From Rhinopomastus cyanomelas (lineage: Eukaryota; Chordata; Aves; Bucerotiformes; Rhinopomastidae): 64,000 nt of DNA. Location of the stretch: NCBI GenBank assembly GCA_013400115.1, contig VXBP01009420.1, positions 62,001-126,000 on the forward strand, in the 5' to 3' direction. The translations under genes were made by a program, and so were the position numbers. The notes below the pieces were generated by a model that saw only the letters and a list, made by a program, of their open reading frames with translations, was not told where the DNA came from and searched no databases. This document shows, piece after piece, positions 24,097 to 36,150 of the stretch; positions within the stretch are counted from its first letter, which is position 1; each line of letters begins with the position of its first letter.

Positions 24097-24747
24097 CACA
24101 GAATCATAGAATGATCATGGCTGGAAATGACCTCCAGGGTCACTAAGTCCAACCTTTTCCCCTAGTATCTAACCGCTAGACCATATCCCTAAGCACTGTG
24201 TCCACTTGTTCCTTAAACACCTCAAGGGATGGTGACACCACCACCTCCCTGGGCAATCTATTCCAGTACCTAACCACCTTCTCAGTAAAGAATTTTCTTC
24301 TAATATCCAATCTAAACCTCCCCCAATGCAACTTGAGGCCATTTGTCCTTGTCCTATCATCACTAATTGGAGAGAAGAGACCAACACCAGCCTTGCTACA
24401 ACCTCCTTTAAGGTAGTTGTAGAGGGCAATAAGGTCTCCTCTCAGTCTTCCCTTCTCCAGACTAAACAACCCCAGCTCCCTCAGCCTCTCCTCATAGGGC
24501 ATGTCCTCCAGCCCCTTCACCAGCTTGGTTGCCCTTCTCTGGACTCGTTCCAGCACCTCAATGTCCTTCCTGTGGTGGTCCTCTGGTGACCAAAACTGAA
24601 CACAGTACTCGAGGTGCAGTCTCACAAGTGCCGAGTACAGGGGCACAATCACCTTCCTACTCCTACTGGTCACACAGTTTCTGATACAGGCCAGGATGCC
24701 ATTGGCCTTCTTTGCCACCTAGGCACACTGCTGGCTCATGTTCAGCA
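24097..24747 (-). mobile_element. CR1 LINE fragment with open reverse-transcriptase C terminus
   Basis: The 3' terminus is at 24097 ('cacagaatcatagaatgatc'). On the minus strand, 24718-24176 is one uninterrupted frame of 180 codons covering the conserved CR1 ORF2 C-terminal region: Lys-Ala-Asn-Gly-Ile-Leu, 'PLYSALVRLHLEYCVQFWSP', 'LERVQRRATKLVKGLE', 'LRELGLFSLEKGRLRGDL', 'RKFFTEKVVRYWNRLPREVV'. The catalytic polymerase part is absent because of 5' truncation, so it cannot move itself. The unbroken frame suggests a younger insertion than most CR1 copies in the window. Confidence 0.93.
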
Positions 24748-25827
24748 AGTACAGAAGTCCTTCAAAAATGAATTAAACTGTACCACTCATATATGCAGTC
24801 TTACTATTGAATTGACCTTGATCTCACTTTGTTTACTCTGCTTCTGAAGTAAAGTAAGCAAAATTAAATGAAAAGTGCTTAATTCTGAACCAGTGTCCAC
24901 ACAGGATTCATACACTTCAGTCACACTTGTACTTAAGTCACACCATTTTCCTGAATGCTCCTACATAATCAAGGCCAGTGTCACATGCGAACATGGGAAG
25001 CTCTGCTGCAACCTTGGATAATGACAGAGTAAGGCAGAGGGCTATAAATATTTCTACAGAACCTATTACTCCGTTTTGATTATTAATTAACTTTCTATTA
25101 AAATATGTAGGAGTCAGTGGCATTTGCCTAAATTTGCCTGGAGTATTTGCCATGCCTATTAATTTTCTTTGGCATGAATAAAGTACATTCCCATGCAGAG
25201 GCTAATGAGACAAAACTGAGCTGCTTGTTACTTCTGTGCTTAGAGCAGCCTGCTGAAATCTTGGCCTTGTTGACATGGTTGAAAAAGGCTGTCAAAGGTT
25301 TTCGCAGAGGTGTAGTTCGATTCAAGAAATCTTGAATGTAAATAAGAATATCCATGAAATCTAAACAGGTATTTTAACAGATTAGCTCTTGGTAAGATTT
25401 TCTCTATGAACAGAACAATAGGTTTGGACTCTGAGGTTTCCTAATCTGTTAATAAATGTGTGATTCACTGAAGCAGTTATGCCTTTGAGATCAATATTAA
25501 AAATGAGATTTTGTTATCCTGTTTAATTTCACAAGACAAAGTTTTGCTTGAATTTGTTCAAAATATAGTTAAAAGAATGATTTTTATCCCTCCTTTTTCC
25601 CCTTTTGATCATAGCAGCAACACCAGACACATAGCATACAAAGAGATCCCGCATTTATCCTCTTTCACCTGCAAAGACCTACTTAAAATGTTCCTGAACA
25701 AATGCTTGAAATGAGTGGCATAAATTTTAGTGGACATTGGACCAGGCTATTAAATTCTGTTCTGGTAAAATTCAGATTATTAAAATTGTTTGTAATTATT
25801 TGACCAAAACAGTTCAAATCCCAATCC

Positions 25828-25918
25828 TGATTTAGGGTGGGGTGTCCCTGCCTATGGCAGGAGGGTTGGAACTGGATGATCCTGTGGTCCCTTCCAAACC
25901 TGACTGATTCTATGACTC
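25828..25918 (+). mobile_element. CR1 LINE 3' end (first of three in tandem)
   Basis: 'ggggtgtccctgcctatggc', 'ggttggaactggatgatcct' and 'ggtcccttccaaacctgact' end in 'gattctatgact'. It is a 90-base CR1 3' tail, directly followed by a second CR1 in the same orientation. Confidence 0.9.
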
Positions 25919-25924
25919 TCTAAG

Positions 25925-26121
25925 TTCTTCCCAGTGAGGGTAACAGAGCACTGGAGGGGGCTGCCCCGGGGAGGTTGTGGACTCTCCTTCTCTGGAGAGG
26001 TTTGGAGCCCGCCTGGACATGTTCCTGTGCGACTTGATCTGTGGCATCCTGCTGTGGTGGAGGGATTGGACTGGATGATCTTTCTTGGTCCCTTCCAATC
26101 CCTAGTGTTCTGTGGTTGTGT
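25925..26121 (+). mobile_element. CR1 LINE 3' end (second of three in tandem)
   Basis: It starts in the region before the ORF2 stop ('agggtaacagagcactggag'), continues with 'ggttgtggactctccttctc' and 'tggacatgttcctgtgcgac', and ends 'ttctgtggttgtgtga'. The subfamily differs from the first copy, which argues for independent insertions and against a local duplication. Confidence 0.9.
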
Positions 26122-26159
26122 GAGTTATGGGTGTGAGCTGGAAAACAGGAGTTTCTGTA

Positions 26160-26358
26160 TAAATCAGAAGGAACTTCTTCACATTGGGGGTGACAAAGCC
26201 CTGGAGCAGTCTGCCCAGGGGGGTTGTGGACTCACCTTCTCTGGAGACATTTAAAACCCACCTGGACTTGGTCTAGGTGATCCTGCTGTGTCAGGGGAAT
26301 TGGACTAGATGATCATTAGAGGTCCCTTCCAATCCCTGGTGTTCTGTGATTCTGTGAA
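26160..26358 (+). mobile_element. CR1 LINE 3' end (third of three in tandem)
   Basis: 'gaaggaacttcttcacattg', 'gttgtggactcaccttctct' and 'attggactagatgatcatta' end 'gttctgtgattctgtg', an intact double octamer. It closely resembles the second copy, with a small deletion after 'cacctggacttg'. Confidence 0.9.
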
Positions 26359-29300
26359 ATTACTCTCCAATTGCAAAGACAAGTAAAAAGAAAAAAAAAC
26401 CCAAAACCAGAACTGACCAAATACTGAGGCACCTCTCACTTGATAACAAGTTGAGCTCTAGCCCTCTGAAAATGCTGTTCCAGAATTCTGGGGAGGTTGA
26501 GGTTTTCTGTGCAGTGCTATAGATGTAAAAAATAGTCAGGATTAGAGTTTGAAGCAGAACCATCTCTTAATGATGACATTTTTGCTAGAGATGGTCCTTG
26601 CAGACAGCTCATACAAGCGATTCTAACAATTTTCTACATACTTCATTCAGTTGCTTAGATAATCTAAATATAGGAAACATAAACACTATTTTATGTAGCT
26701 GAGTCTTTGCAGATTTGCTTGTCTCTAACTTCACTCTCACTGACAATTATATTCAAACCATTAATTATTCCAAAATCAGAATCTGAATACAAAGTACTTC
26801 CAAAATCATCAGGTTTTTAACAATCAGGTACTGCTTGTCCCTGTTCTTAATACATTAGCATGTAAACACAGTGTGGATCACCAAGGAAACTGGCAACTTA
26901 CTACCTTACAATTTTCTTTGCGTTTCTCTTGTGACACATAAATCTACAACAATGTAGATTTCCCACATTTTTACAGCACTTAAAATTTACCTCCAGATTT
27001 TTTCTCCAGGTTTTCTGTGGTAATACACTCATCCTACTTGACAGAAAGGTCTACTGTAAGGCACATACAGGTGAGATAGTCACTTTTTTAAAAGCTTGTA
27101 GTCCTTGGTGTGTTATGGTTAATGTAGGTCAGGTGGCAGAGACTACATCTGTTCTGTTTGGAAGTAAGGAAGTATAAAGATTGCTTCAGCCACAAAGGAT
27201 TTATTCCAATCTAGGAATTTAGTTTAGGTTAAAGCTGGAGAGATTTATACTGGCTGAGAATTTGCTTATGCCTTAAGAAGCTTACTTTGATTTAGAGACT
27301 TCAGAGATTTTAGCAAAGGGTTCAATTAGAAGACTTTTTTTCTTCTGTGGGTAAATGTGCATAACAGTACTTATTTCTCATAAGAATTTAATAACTTAAA
27401 TAAGCACATTTTTATTTAGATTTAAAATAATGCAAATTTTCTTGGTAGCTTTCTCTTCCTTTATTGCACCCCTTGTTGATGAGTTTACATGTTCACACAC
27501 TACAATTGTACTGGAAAATCACTAGCTGCTTTTATACTCCCTGTATGCTCCTTCTGGCTTTAGTAGCCTCAGTAAGTACTTTGCATAAGTCCTTTTGTTT
27601 TCAGTATCAGGATAACTTCTATTTACTATGGCTTTACATTGGCTCAGGAACTTACATTTATAGGTTGCAAAAAAATCTATCAGTTGCTTGGGACTGAGAA
27701 ATCCATATGTTTCAGGAAAGGGAAAGACTGATACAAAACTAGCCAGCTTGCATTTCCTATGAGGACAAATGTTTAGAATTACAAATGCCATTGCAAATAA
27801 TCCCCTGTTGTCTGTTGTTGTGTAGTGCTGTGATCTCATAATCCTGCTTCTGCAAAACTGGTTTTAAATCTTTACTTTATATGTGGCAATTGGCCTGTTA
27901 ATCTTGAAAGAAAGCAGCCATTACATGTGTGTGCAGAATCAGTCATTCTTGATTTTGCTTTTAAGAAAACCTAGTAAGTAAAGTTCCCCTTGAATTTCAA
28001 AGCAAATTACATCTGGTTTAGTCATCTTGTGCAAGGTTTCTGGATGAGTTCAGCAGCATAGGAGCCTGAAGCTGATCAGTTTGTGTCTGCATTTAAAGGC
28101 ATACAGTGAACTACTTCAGATGGGGAGATAACTCGGCTAACAAGCCACCAAATCAATCAGTTTAGGCATGGTAGATTTCAATGCTCCTCTTATGTTTTCT
28201 TTGCAATGAAAGGCTTGACATCTTAATATAGAATTACACCACATCTTTCTTGAGCAAGCTGATGAAAACCCAGCAATGAGGTCATTTCAGTTCTGCAGTG
28301 ATCTGGAAGTATAATTTAATTGTGTTGTTTTTGAAAACTTGACTACTACATTAGCTCTGACAATGGATATAACAATAGCTAGGCAAACAAAGCAAAAGTT
28401 CCTAACCCAATTATGTAAAAGTCCAAAGAAACTCTGCTAGTCATAGTATATGCAGAGATTTTTTCCATTAAATGAGCCCACAGGGAAATGCCTGAGCAAA
28501 CAAGTGAATTACACTAGCAGATGAATCAATAGATGCAGTCAATAAAAATACCCATCCCAGTGCTGACTCCTCTCTAACAGAAGTCACTGGTGTTTGTCCT
28601 GAGGGTATGTGGAAAAATGAATATAACATTAATAAAGCTTTTCAAAACAAGCAGAGGCTGTAGTATGTGACAGGAGTCAGGGAATAGCTTATAGAGACCT
28701 CACGCCCAAAAAGTCTTTGGTCTTGTTGTTGATTTGGGGTTTCTGTCTTGCTTTCTGAAGGCAGAAGAAGTTAATAACACTGCACAGTCTGAGAAGCACA
28801 GTGTCTAAACTGTGCAAACACAGCTGGAGAGTGACTTAGATGATGAATTCTCCTTACCCTCTGGTATTAGTGAGGTAGCTGCATTTCTAAAAGGTTATTT
28901 CTAGCTATGCTTACTAGAGATGGATGATGATGAACTGTGCTCTAGAAATGCAGTATGGTGCAAAGGAATAGTCATTCCCTGCAATCTTGCAGCCCACATG
29001 ACGGCCATATGGCTGAGTTCTTTTTCATTCCAATAGAATTGCATCTTTCCAGATACACTGGTCCTTTTCTGCAAGTAGACATTGCTGCTGAAGCAACATT
29101 TGTTAGATCAGCTGTAGACAATACCTTAATTGCAGGGTAAATGTCCTTTTTCACCAGTTTAACTAGTAAAAAATCTAGTGGGTCTGCCAGTGTATTTTCT
29201 TACGCTGATAAAGTCATACATGCAGCTTAGGCAAGAGCATCACTAGCAGGATACACAACCATCCCAGTACCAGCGTGTACTGACAGGGGCAGACTCTGGA

Positions 29301-30055
29301 GCTTTTCTTCCTACTGAAGGATTATAAAAGAGGACTGTTGCTGCAGTGGACTGTAATTCCAGCCTCAGAATGAATAGAGCTACTGCCCATAGTAAAACAA
29401 AAAAAAAAGTAACTTTTTTATTTAAAAGTAATTTATTTATTTCTTATGAATTTGTCAAAATGTTAGTGTGGTGTCATACTATAAATCTGTAACAAATCTG
29501 TTGTGCTTATTACTATCTACCACCCTTTTTGTATCTGCTCTCTTGCAATTCTCACCTGTGAATGATTAAAACACCCTGAGTAAATAATGTTATAAAATGC
29601 ACAACTATTCCAGGAAATACTGTGTCTTACAGTGGTACTTATCTCCTAGAAAATGGATGAGAGTATTTTAACTTCAGCATGAAAGAATGATTTGCAGGGC
29701 TTTAAAAAAGGCAATTTCTGACAAACACTGGTATCCAAGACTTTCTTGCTGGTATTTTTGATCTTTGTGTGATCAGAAATGCTTCTTTTAAGTTACAATG
29801 TAAGAAAAAAGACTTGAAGATACCACTGGACTTTATGTCTCAATCAAAAGCCCAAGAGCACAGTGCTTATGTTGTGCCACCAGAAATAGCAGAGTCCCTC
29901 ATGATTGATGATGCAGAAGCAGAAAACAAATTATCTTGTAGCATTTGCTCTTCAGTTAATGACTATCTTCTGTAGCCGAGACGTTCATGACCCTACAATA
30001 AAGTTATTTCTCTTGCTCATTAAAATTGTCAGTAGCTGTTTCACAGAAACCTGAA

Positions 30056-30459
30056 ATCACATAATCATTTAGGTTGGAAAAGACCTGTAAGATCACAGAG
30101 ACCAACCTTAACCCAGCAGTGCCAAATTCACCACAAAACCGTGTCCTTACGTGCCACATCTACATGACAGTTCAAAACCTCCAAGCATTGTTACTTCACC
30201 ATTTCCCTGGGCAGCCTGTGCCAGTGCTTGGTATCCTTCTTGGTGATGACTTTTTTCTTAATGTCTAACCTAAATTCCTCTGCACATCTGGAGGCTGTTT
30301 CCTTCCGGTCCTCTGGTCCACTTGTGCAAACAAATCAACACTTACTTCTCTACAACCTCCTTTCAGGTAGCTGTAAAGAACAATAAGGTCTCCCCCGAGC
30401 CTCCTTCACACTAAACAACTCCAGTTCCTTCAGCTGCTCCTCACAAGACTTGTGCTCTG
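30056..30459 (-). mobile_element. CR1 LINE 3' fragment
   Basis: Antisense CR1 from 'atcacataatcatttaggtt' back to 'ctcctcacaagacttgtgct'. The inside shows the C-terminal coding region ('ccctgggcagcctgtgccag', 'aacaataaggtctcccccga') with frameshifts. It is an old, non-functional copy. Confidence 0.88.
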
Positions 30460-31467
30460 AACTTTTCATTGCCAGTGATGTTACCAGGCTGCAGCGATGT
30501 GACATGCAAGTCCTTCAGGGGGCTTTGCAATCTGTGCTTGAAGCTGTTACACTGTGGATGAAAACTGCACTGAAGTTTAATGAGGGCTTGTTGAGCTGGT
30601 GCTGCTGAAAAGATTTTGGCTGATCATAATTTAAGGTATGACATAGTAACACAGGAGGAATATGCAAGTGATTTTAAGGTTATGACTTACACTGTAGAAA
30701 ACAAAGAAGTAAATTTTATATTCAGTTCAGAATAGCTGTGTGTGGTGCACAGTGTGGTATGGCAACCAGTGCGACATGCAGAGCGGCCAGCATTACTCAC
30801 TGAGCTAAAAAGTTTGTTATATCAAAATAAAGCATAACAGAACAAGATAGAAACATCAGGTTTGTAGATACCACAGCTTCATGTGTCCCCATTTCAAGGA
30901 AACTTTTCCTTAAATGTTGATCTGTACAGTGACATGGTGCTTCTTCCAGAGACAGAAGCAGAAGTGCAAGATGAGTGGGAAGTTAAAAACAGGGCTTGAG
31001 AAAAGAAAGGGCAGCTGTAATAAAAGTCAAAGAGAGGCAGGGCAATATGAGTCTCACTACAACAAAGCACCTCATTCTGCTCCCTTGCAAAGCTGTAGCA
31101 AGGGTAAGATCTAAAACTAATCAAATCCAGATAAATACTTACCTTAGTCCTGGGAAGAGGGAAGAAAGCAGATCAAATAAACAAACATCAGAGAGCAAAG
31201 AGTTCAGAGGACAAAAATGGAATAAGAAGTGTTTGTTTATTTGTTATTACTGCAGTCATTTATCTCCAGTTCAGATCTTGTAGTTGGTTTTGTTCTGTGA
31301 TTCTGACCAATTCTCAGTTCATTCACTTACAAAACTGCTCTACTACTTCCCTGGCAGAGGACCTCCTTGGTATCAATAGGTGGGCTACATTCATTACCTG
31401 GCGCAGTGTTTCTCAAGTGCTTTTTGAGATTACTGAGTAACTGTCACAGAAGAACTATAAAATAAAT

Positions 31468-32250
31468 CACAGAATCACTCTGGCTGGAAAAGACCCATGA
31501 TCATCGAGTCAAACCATCTACCCTACCTCACAAGTCACTCATAAACCATATCCCTCAACACCTCATCAAAACAATCTTTAAACACATCCAGGCATGGAGA
31601 CTCAATCACCTCCCTGGGAAGCCCATTCCAGTGACTGACCACCCTTTCTGTGAAAACACTTCCTAATATCAAGTCTAAACCTACCCTGTTGTAACTTGAA
31701 CCCATTCCCTCTTGTTCTACCATAATTGCTTGTGAGCAGAGACCAGCACCAATCTCTCCACAATGTCCCTTCAGGTAGTTGTAGAGAGTGATAAGGTCTC
31801 CTCTCAGCTTCCTCTTCTTCAAGCTAAAGAGCCCCATCTCTCCAAGTCTTTCCTCAAAAGATTTATTTTCCAGGCCCTTCACTAGCTCTGTTGACCTCCT
31901 TTGCACCCACTCCAGCACCTCCACATGTCTCTTGTATTGAGGTGCCCAAAACAGTACTCAAGGTGTGTCCTCACCAGTGCCAAATACAGGGAGACGATAA
32001 CCTCCCTACTCCTGCTGGCCACACTATTTCTAATACAATCCAGGATACCATTTGCCTTCGTGGCCACCTGGGCACAGTGATGGCTCATATTCATCTTCCT
32101 CTGTATTAAAACCCTCAGGTCCCTCTCAGCCAGATGGCTCTCCAGCCACACCTCCTCAAGCTTGTGGCATTGCAGGGGGTTGTTGTGGCCCAAGTGCAGG
32201 ACCTGGCATTTGGACTTATTGAAAGTCCTGCCATTAACACTGGCCCATTG
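31468..32250 (-). mobile_element. CR1 LINE fragment, about 0.8 kb
   Basis: The 3' terminus is at 31468 ('cacagaatcactctggctgg'). On the minus strand two adjacent frames (32193-31882 and 31924-31535) carry the reverse-transcriptase C-terminal region, with 'HLAERDLRVLIQRKMNMSHH', Lys-Ala-Asn-Gly-Ile-Leu, 'VSLYLALVRTHLEYCFG' and 'EVLEWVQRRSTELVKGLEN'. One frameshift near 31900 separates them. The element is 5'-truncated at about 32250, upstream of which the sequence is unrelated. Confidence 0.92.
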
Positions 32251-32420
32251 ATATTATTGTTGCTCTGAACTTTGGTGAAGGAGGTCATATATTAAGGACT
32301 TGACCCTAATGGTAATAATGACAGAGACTCATTTCAAGAAAATTTTCTATTTTTTATGTGGGAAGTGTTTTGACAGAGAACTTACAGAGCTTGTCCATAA
32401 ATGTGAGCATAAGGGAAGAC

Positions 32421-32842
32421 TGTGAGGGTATAACGAGCTATAAATTACTCATCTAGGGTCCAGGGTGACCCTAGTGGAGAGGCGTTTTCATGGGAACTCT
32501 AGCAGGCTTTCACACTCGGACCAATATGATCTCGCAAAAGCCTGGGATCATCCGAGGACGAAGTGACACACACAAGAATACCCAGGAATGAACACTTTAT
32601 TAAACAAAGCCACTAACTTATATAGACTTCACATAACCCGCCTCACGGGCAGGGCTATTGGTCAGGCGACACACTTCTCTGTTTTTTACTGGAACAAGCT
32701 AGCTGTCCATACACCTGCAGACAGCAGGCAGTCCAGCCCTGCACCTTGTGCAGCCTCTAAAACCTTCCCCTGCTGCATTCCACTGTTAACAAAGTCCTCC
32801 AGCATAAGGACTTGATTGCTCACGCACTCACGTTCCCCTACA
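32421..32842 (-). mobile_element. Solo LTR of an endogenous retrovirus
   Basis: Read on the minus strand, about 420 bp carry the order of signals of a compact retroviral LTR. It has a TG-initiated start (TGTAGGGGAACG at 32842-32831), a CCAAT box (32661-32657), a TATATAA box (about 32624-32618) and an AATAAA signal some 20 nt later (32601-32596), with a U5-like remainder ending near 32421. The two ends form an imperfect inverted repeat (TGTAGGGGAACG and TGTGAGGGTATAACG). No internal retroviral genes adjoin it, so it is a solo LTR left by LTR-LTR recombination. The tight CCAAT-TATA-AATAAA spacing recalls alpharetrovirus-like LTRs, but the family is not identified. No convincing target-site duplication was seen, so the ends are approximate. 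Confidence 0.7.
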
Positions 32843-35150
32843 TGAGGGGAAAGAAAAAAAACACATTATATATGTCTTAAGATCTAAATATTAATTTTTA
32901 AAATACAAATAAATTCCTAGGCACCTAAAGGAGATGGAGTTTAAAGCTTCTCAACAAATCCAGATGTAATCTTCAAAGGATACTGTTGAATGCCTCTTAG
33001 CACCAGGAAAGAACAGGAATGGTGCTTAACTATCTATTGAGGTAATCTCAGACAATCAGTTTTGATGATGCTGTCTTGAAACCTCTGGATATCTGAAAAT
33101 GCCAAAAAATTCCCATGTCCCAAATCCTCTATTACTAATGGTTACCATTTTCCAAACCTTGGAAGATCTGAGAGACAGATATCAGTAAACAGCAGTAAAA
33201 CCGTGACAATAGGTTTGGTATTTTTTGTATGGTGAAATAATTCCCTGATTCTCATTCTTTCGGATCAACAGTTGACAACACTCTGGCAGAAATACTAACT
33301 GCCAGCATAAAATGCTGGGCTGGAGCCAGCAGACCCAGCAAACTGGAAATACTGAAACTTCTGGAGAGAAATGCAGTGTGGGAGTAACCTACTCCCTCCT
33401 GCGTTCTTATAGGGGCTTTCTGCCCTTTCACAGAGTTGTAAGCAGCTGAACTTGGAGCAAAGTGCTATTAGAGGCTGTGGACGATGCTGGAAGTGGATTA
33501 GGGCAGGTGTCTCCATTTGCTTTGCTGCTAACTAGTGCAAAGGGCACCATTAGCTGCACTGTGTGAGGTGGCGCTGAGACTTGAGTTTGTGCTTCCAACA
33601 GCATGGCTGAACAACGATGCTCGCTGGCTAATAATGCAAGGTGAATGTTTTTCTGCCCTAAAGACACCCTGTTGGCAACCCTGGAGATAGCCGGACTTCA
33701 GGGCACATCCACGCTGTCAGGCAGAGGTACTAAATTAGCTTTCAGCAAATGGTCAGGAGGCACCCAGCTAGTGTGAAGATGAGAATAGACAATCCCAGAG
33801 ATTTATATACCAATAAACAGAAAATACTTATCTGCCTCACAGGTATGTCTGAGATTGGGTCCTTTCTTTCAAGGCTTAACAGCCTATGGAGAACACAAGA
33901 GCCAGTGAGATGGTTACTGCTTTCCCTTTGGTGTCAGGTAGGTGGTGATTAAAGCAGGTGACACCAAGTAAGCGAGCAGAGGGTACCTCTGTGCACAGAC
34001 ACTGAATTAACAGCAGCAATAAAGCACTGCACACCTCCATTCCCTACCGGCTCAGTGAGGACAAGGTATGCACTTGTTGTAGATTCCAATACCTCAGCAC
34101 CCCAAGCCAAAAGGATCCCCCTATTCGCCTCAACACCAGTACAGTGCTCCCTCTATGTGCTGTCAGTTCCTGTCAGTTTTAACCTTTTCCTGGTTTTGTG
34201 GTGTTTGTTGGTAGCACTTAATATCATTTTCCAAACTGCAAAAAGGTGAAAAAGCATTATGGTTTGTATCAGTATAATTTGATGATATAATTATTTAAGT
34301 CTTAAAAGCCACATCTTAACTAATATTACCAGAGCACAGTGTTTTCTGCGCTCACATTTCTAGGCGACTGAGAAACAATAGTAGCTTTGGTCACGTTTTC
34401 CTGTGGGAATAGGACATCCTTCCCCTCAAAGTGCGAGGCAACAAAGCAGTTATGATGTCTTTGAACATATGCAAAAAAGGGATTAAAACTTCCAAAGTGA
34501 GTGCTCCCGTGTGTTTCAGAACCAGGCATGTACAGTGCTTGGTTATGTGAAGATATTAAAACTGTCAGTGGAGTCCTCTAAGTACTTCTGCATTTTAAAG
34601 CCTGAATGAGCATCCTGCTTCGGTATAAAAGGTACATTTACATGCAGGAACAAGAGAAGATACAAGGTCTTTTTTTACAAGGTAAAATGTTTCTCTTGGG
34701 ATTTTTTTTCTATAAAGATTTGCAGAATATCCTCCAGGGACGACCAGAACCAGAGTGATCAGAGTGTGCAGAGCAATGTTTGTGGTTTTACAGTGCAAGG
34801 AGGAAAAGAAAAAGATCTATTCAGACCAAACTCATAATCAGTGCTGGAGAGGAAATAGCAGAATTGGAGGTTTGCTTTTGGGTTGGTTTTTTTTTTTAAA
34901 AGGAAAGCAAATCTGTGTTTGTATTCTTGTTCTACCATCAAAACCTGTCCCTGCGTCAAAGGATCAAAGTCGCCTCCTCCAGAGCCAAGGGACCATCATA
35001 TGCACAGGAGCTGTGGAGATCTGGAGTGATGGCTCTGAGCAGACAAGACGGAGAGAGCAATTTGTCTCCCATCCAAGGTGCAACCTGACCACCAGCCTAG
35101 CTGGGAAGGGGTCACTCTCTGTTCATGGAGCAGCTCCATGTGGTTGGAGT
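32843..35150. other. Intergenic stretch, nothing recognised
   Basis: Unique-looking sequence between the solo LTR and the next CR1. The open frames are short, overlap on both strands and show no domain. A T/A-rich tract occurs near 34890. Confidence 0.55.
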
Positions 35151-35152
35151 AT

Positions 35153-36150
35153 CACAGAATATTAGGGATTGGAAGTGACCACGAAAGAGCGTCTAATCCA
35201 ATCCCCCTGCCACAGCAGGATCATCTAGATCAATCTGCACAGGAACCTATTCAGGCAGGTTTTAAATGTCTCCAGAGAAGGAGACTGTACAACCCCCCTG
35301 GGTAGCCCATTCCAGTGCTCCGTCACCTTCACCATGAAGAAGTTCCTTCTCATATTGATGAGGAATCTCCTGTGTTCCAGTTTACACCCATTGCCTCTTG
35401 TCCTATCATCAGATGACACTGAGAAGAGCCTGCGTCCATCTTCCTGACACCCACCCCTCACGTATTATATAGACGTTAATGAGGTCACCCCTCAGTCTGC
35501 TCCAAGCTAGAGACCTAGCTCACTCAGTCTTTCCTCACAAGCGAGATGTTCTGCTCACTTAATCATCTTTGTGGCTCTATGCTGGACTAACTCTAGCAGT
35601 TCTGTGTCTTTCTTGAACTGAGAGGCCCAGAACTGGACACAATATTCCAGATGCAGTCTCACCAGGGCAGAGTAGAGGGGGAGGAGAACCTCCCTTAATC
35701 TACTAACCCATCCTTCTTCTGATACACTGCAGGATGCCGTTGGCCCTCTTGGCCTCAAGGGCACACTGCTGGCTCATGGTCATCCTGCTGTCCACCAGGA
35801 CCCCCATGTCCCTTTCTCCTACACTGCTCTCTAACAGGTCAGCCCCCAAACTATACAGATGCCTGGGGTTGTTCTTGCCCAGATGCCAGACTCTACTCTT
35901 GCCCTTGTTATAGTTCATTAGATTTATCCCTGTCCAGGTCCTGCTGAATCCTGTCCACAGTCTGCAGGGGTGTCAGCCACTCCTCCCAGCTTTGTGTCAT
36001 CAGCAGACTCGCTGATAATGGTCTCTAATCCCTCATCCAAGTCATTAATGAATAGACTGAACAGTACTGTTCCCAGTACTGACCCTTGGGGCACTCCACT
36101 AGATACAGGCCTCCAGCTAGACTCTGTCCCATTGACCACTACTCTATGGT
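35153..36150 (-). mobile_element. CR1 LINE fragment, about 1 kb, reaching the polymerase motif
   Basis: The 3' terminus is at 35153 ('cacagaatattagggattgg'). Going inward on the minus strand it shows the C-terminal coding region (35461-35225), 'LPLYSALVRLHLEYCVQFW' (35764-35555), 'GKSRVWHLGKNNPRHLYSLG' (35918-35703) and finally 'GVPQGSVLGTVLFSLFINDL' with a decayed Ala-Asp-Asp box as SADD (36139-35924). This is one of only two copies here that reach the catalytic reverse-transcriptase box. Several frameshifts and the altered box make it dead. Confidence 0.93.

Larger units (their letters stand above)
24748..31467. other. Intergenic stretch with CR1 fragments, no gene recognised
   Basis: Apart from the CR1 copies at 25828-26358 and 30056-30459, this is AT-rich sequence without recognisable exons. 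The only mild exception is a 68-codon plus frame at 29769-29975 followed about 20 bases later by AATAAA, described in the findings. I saw no RNA genes or long repeats. Confidence 0.55.
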
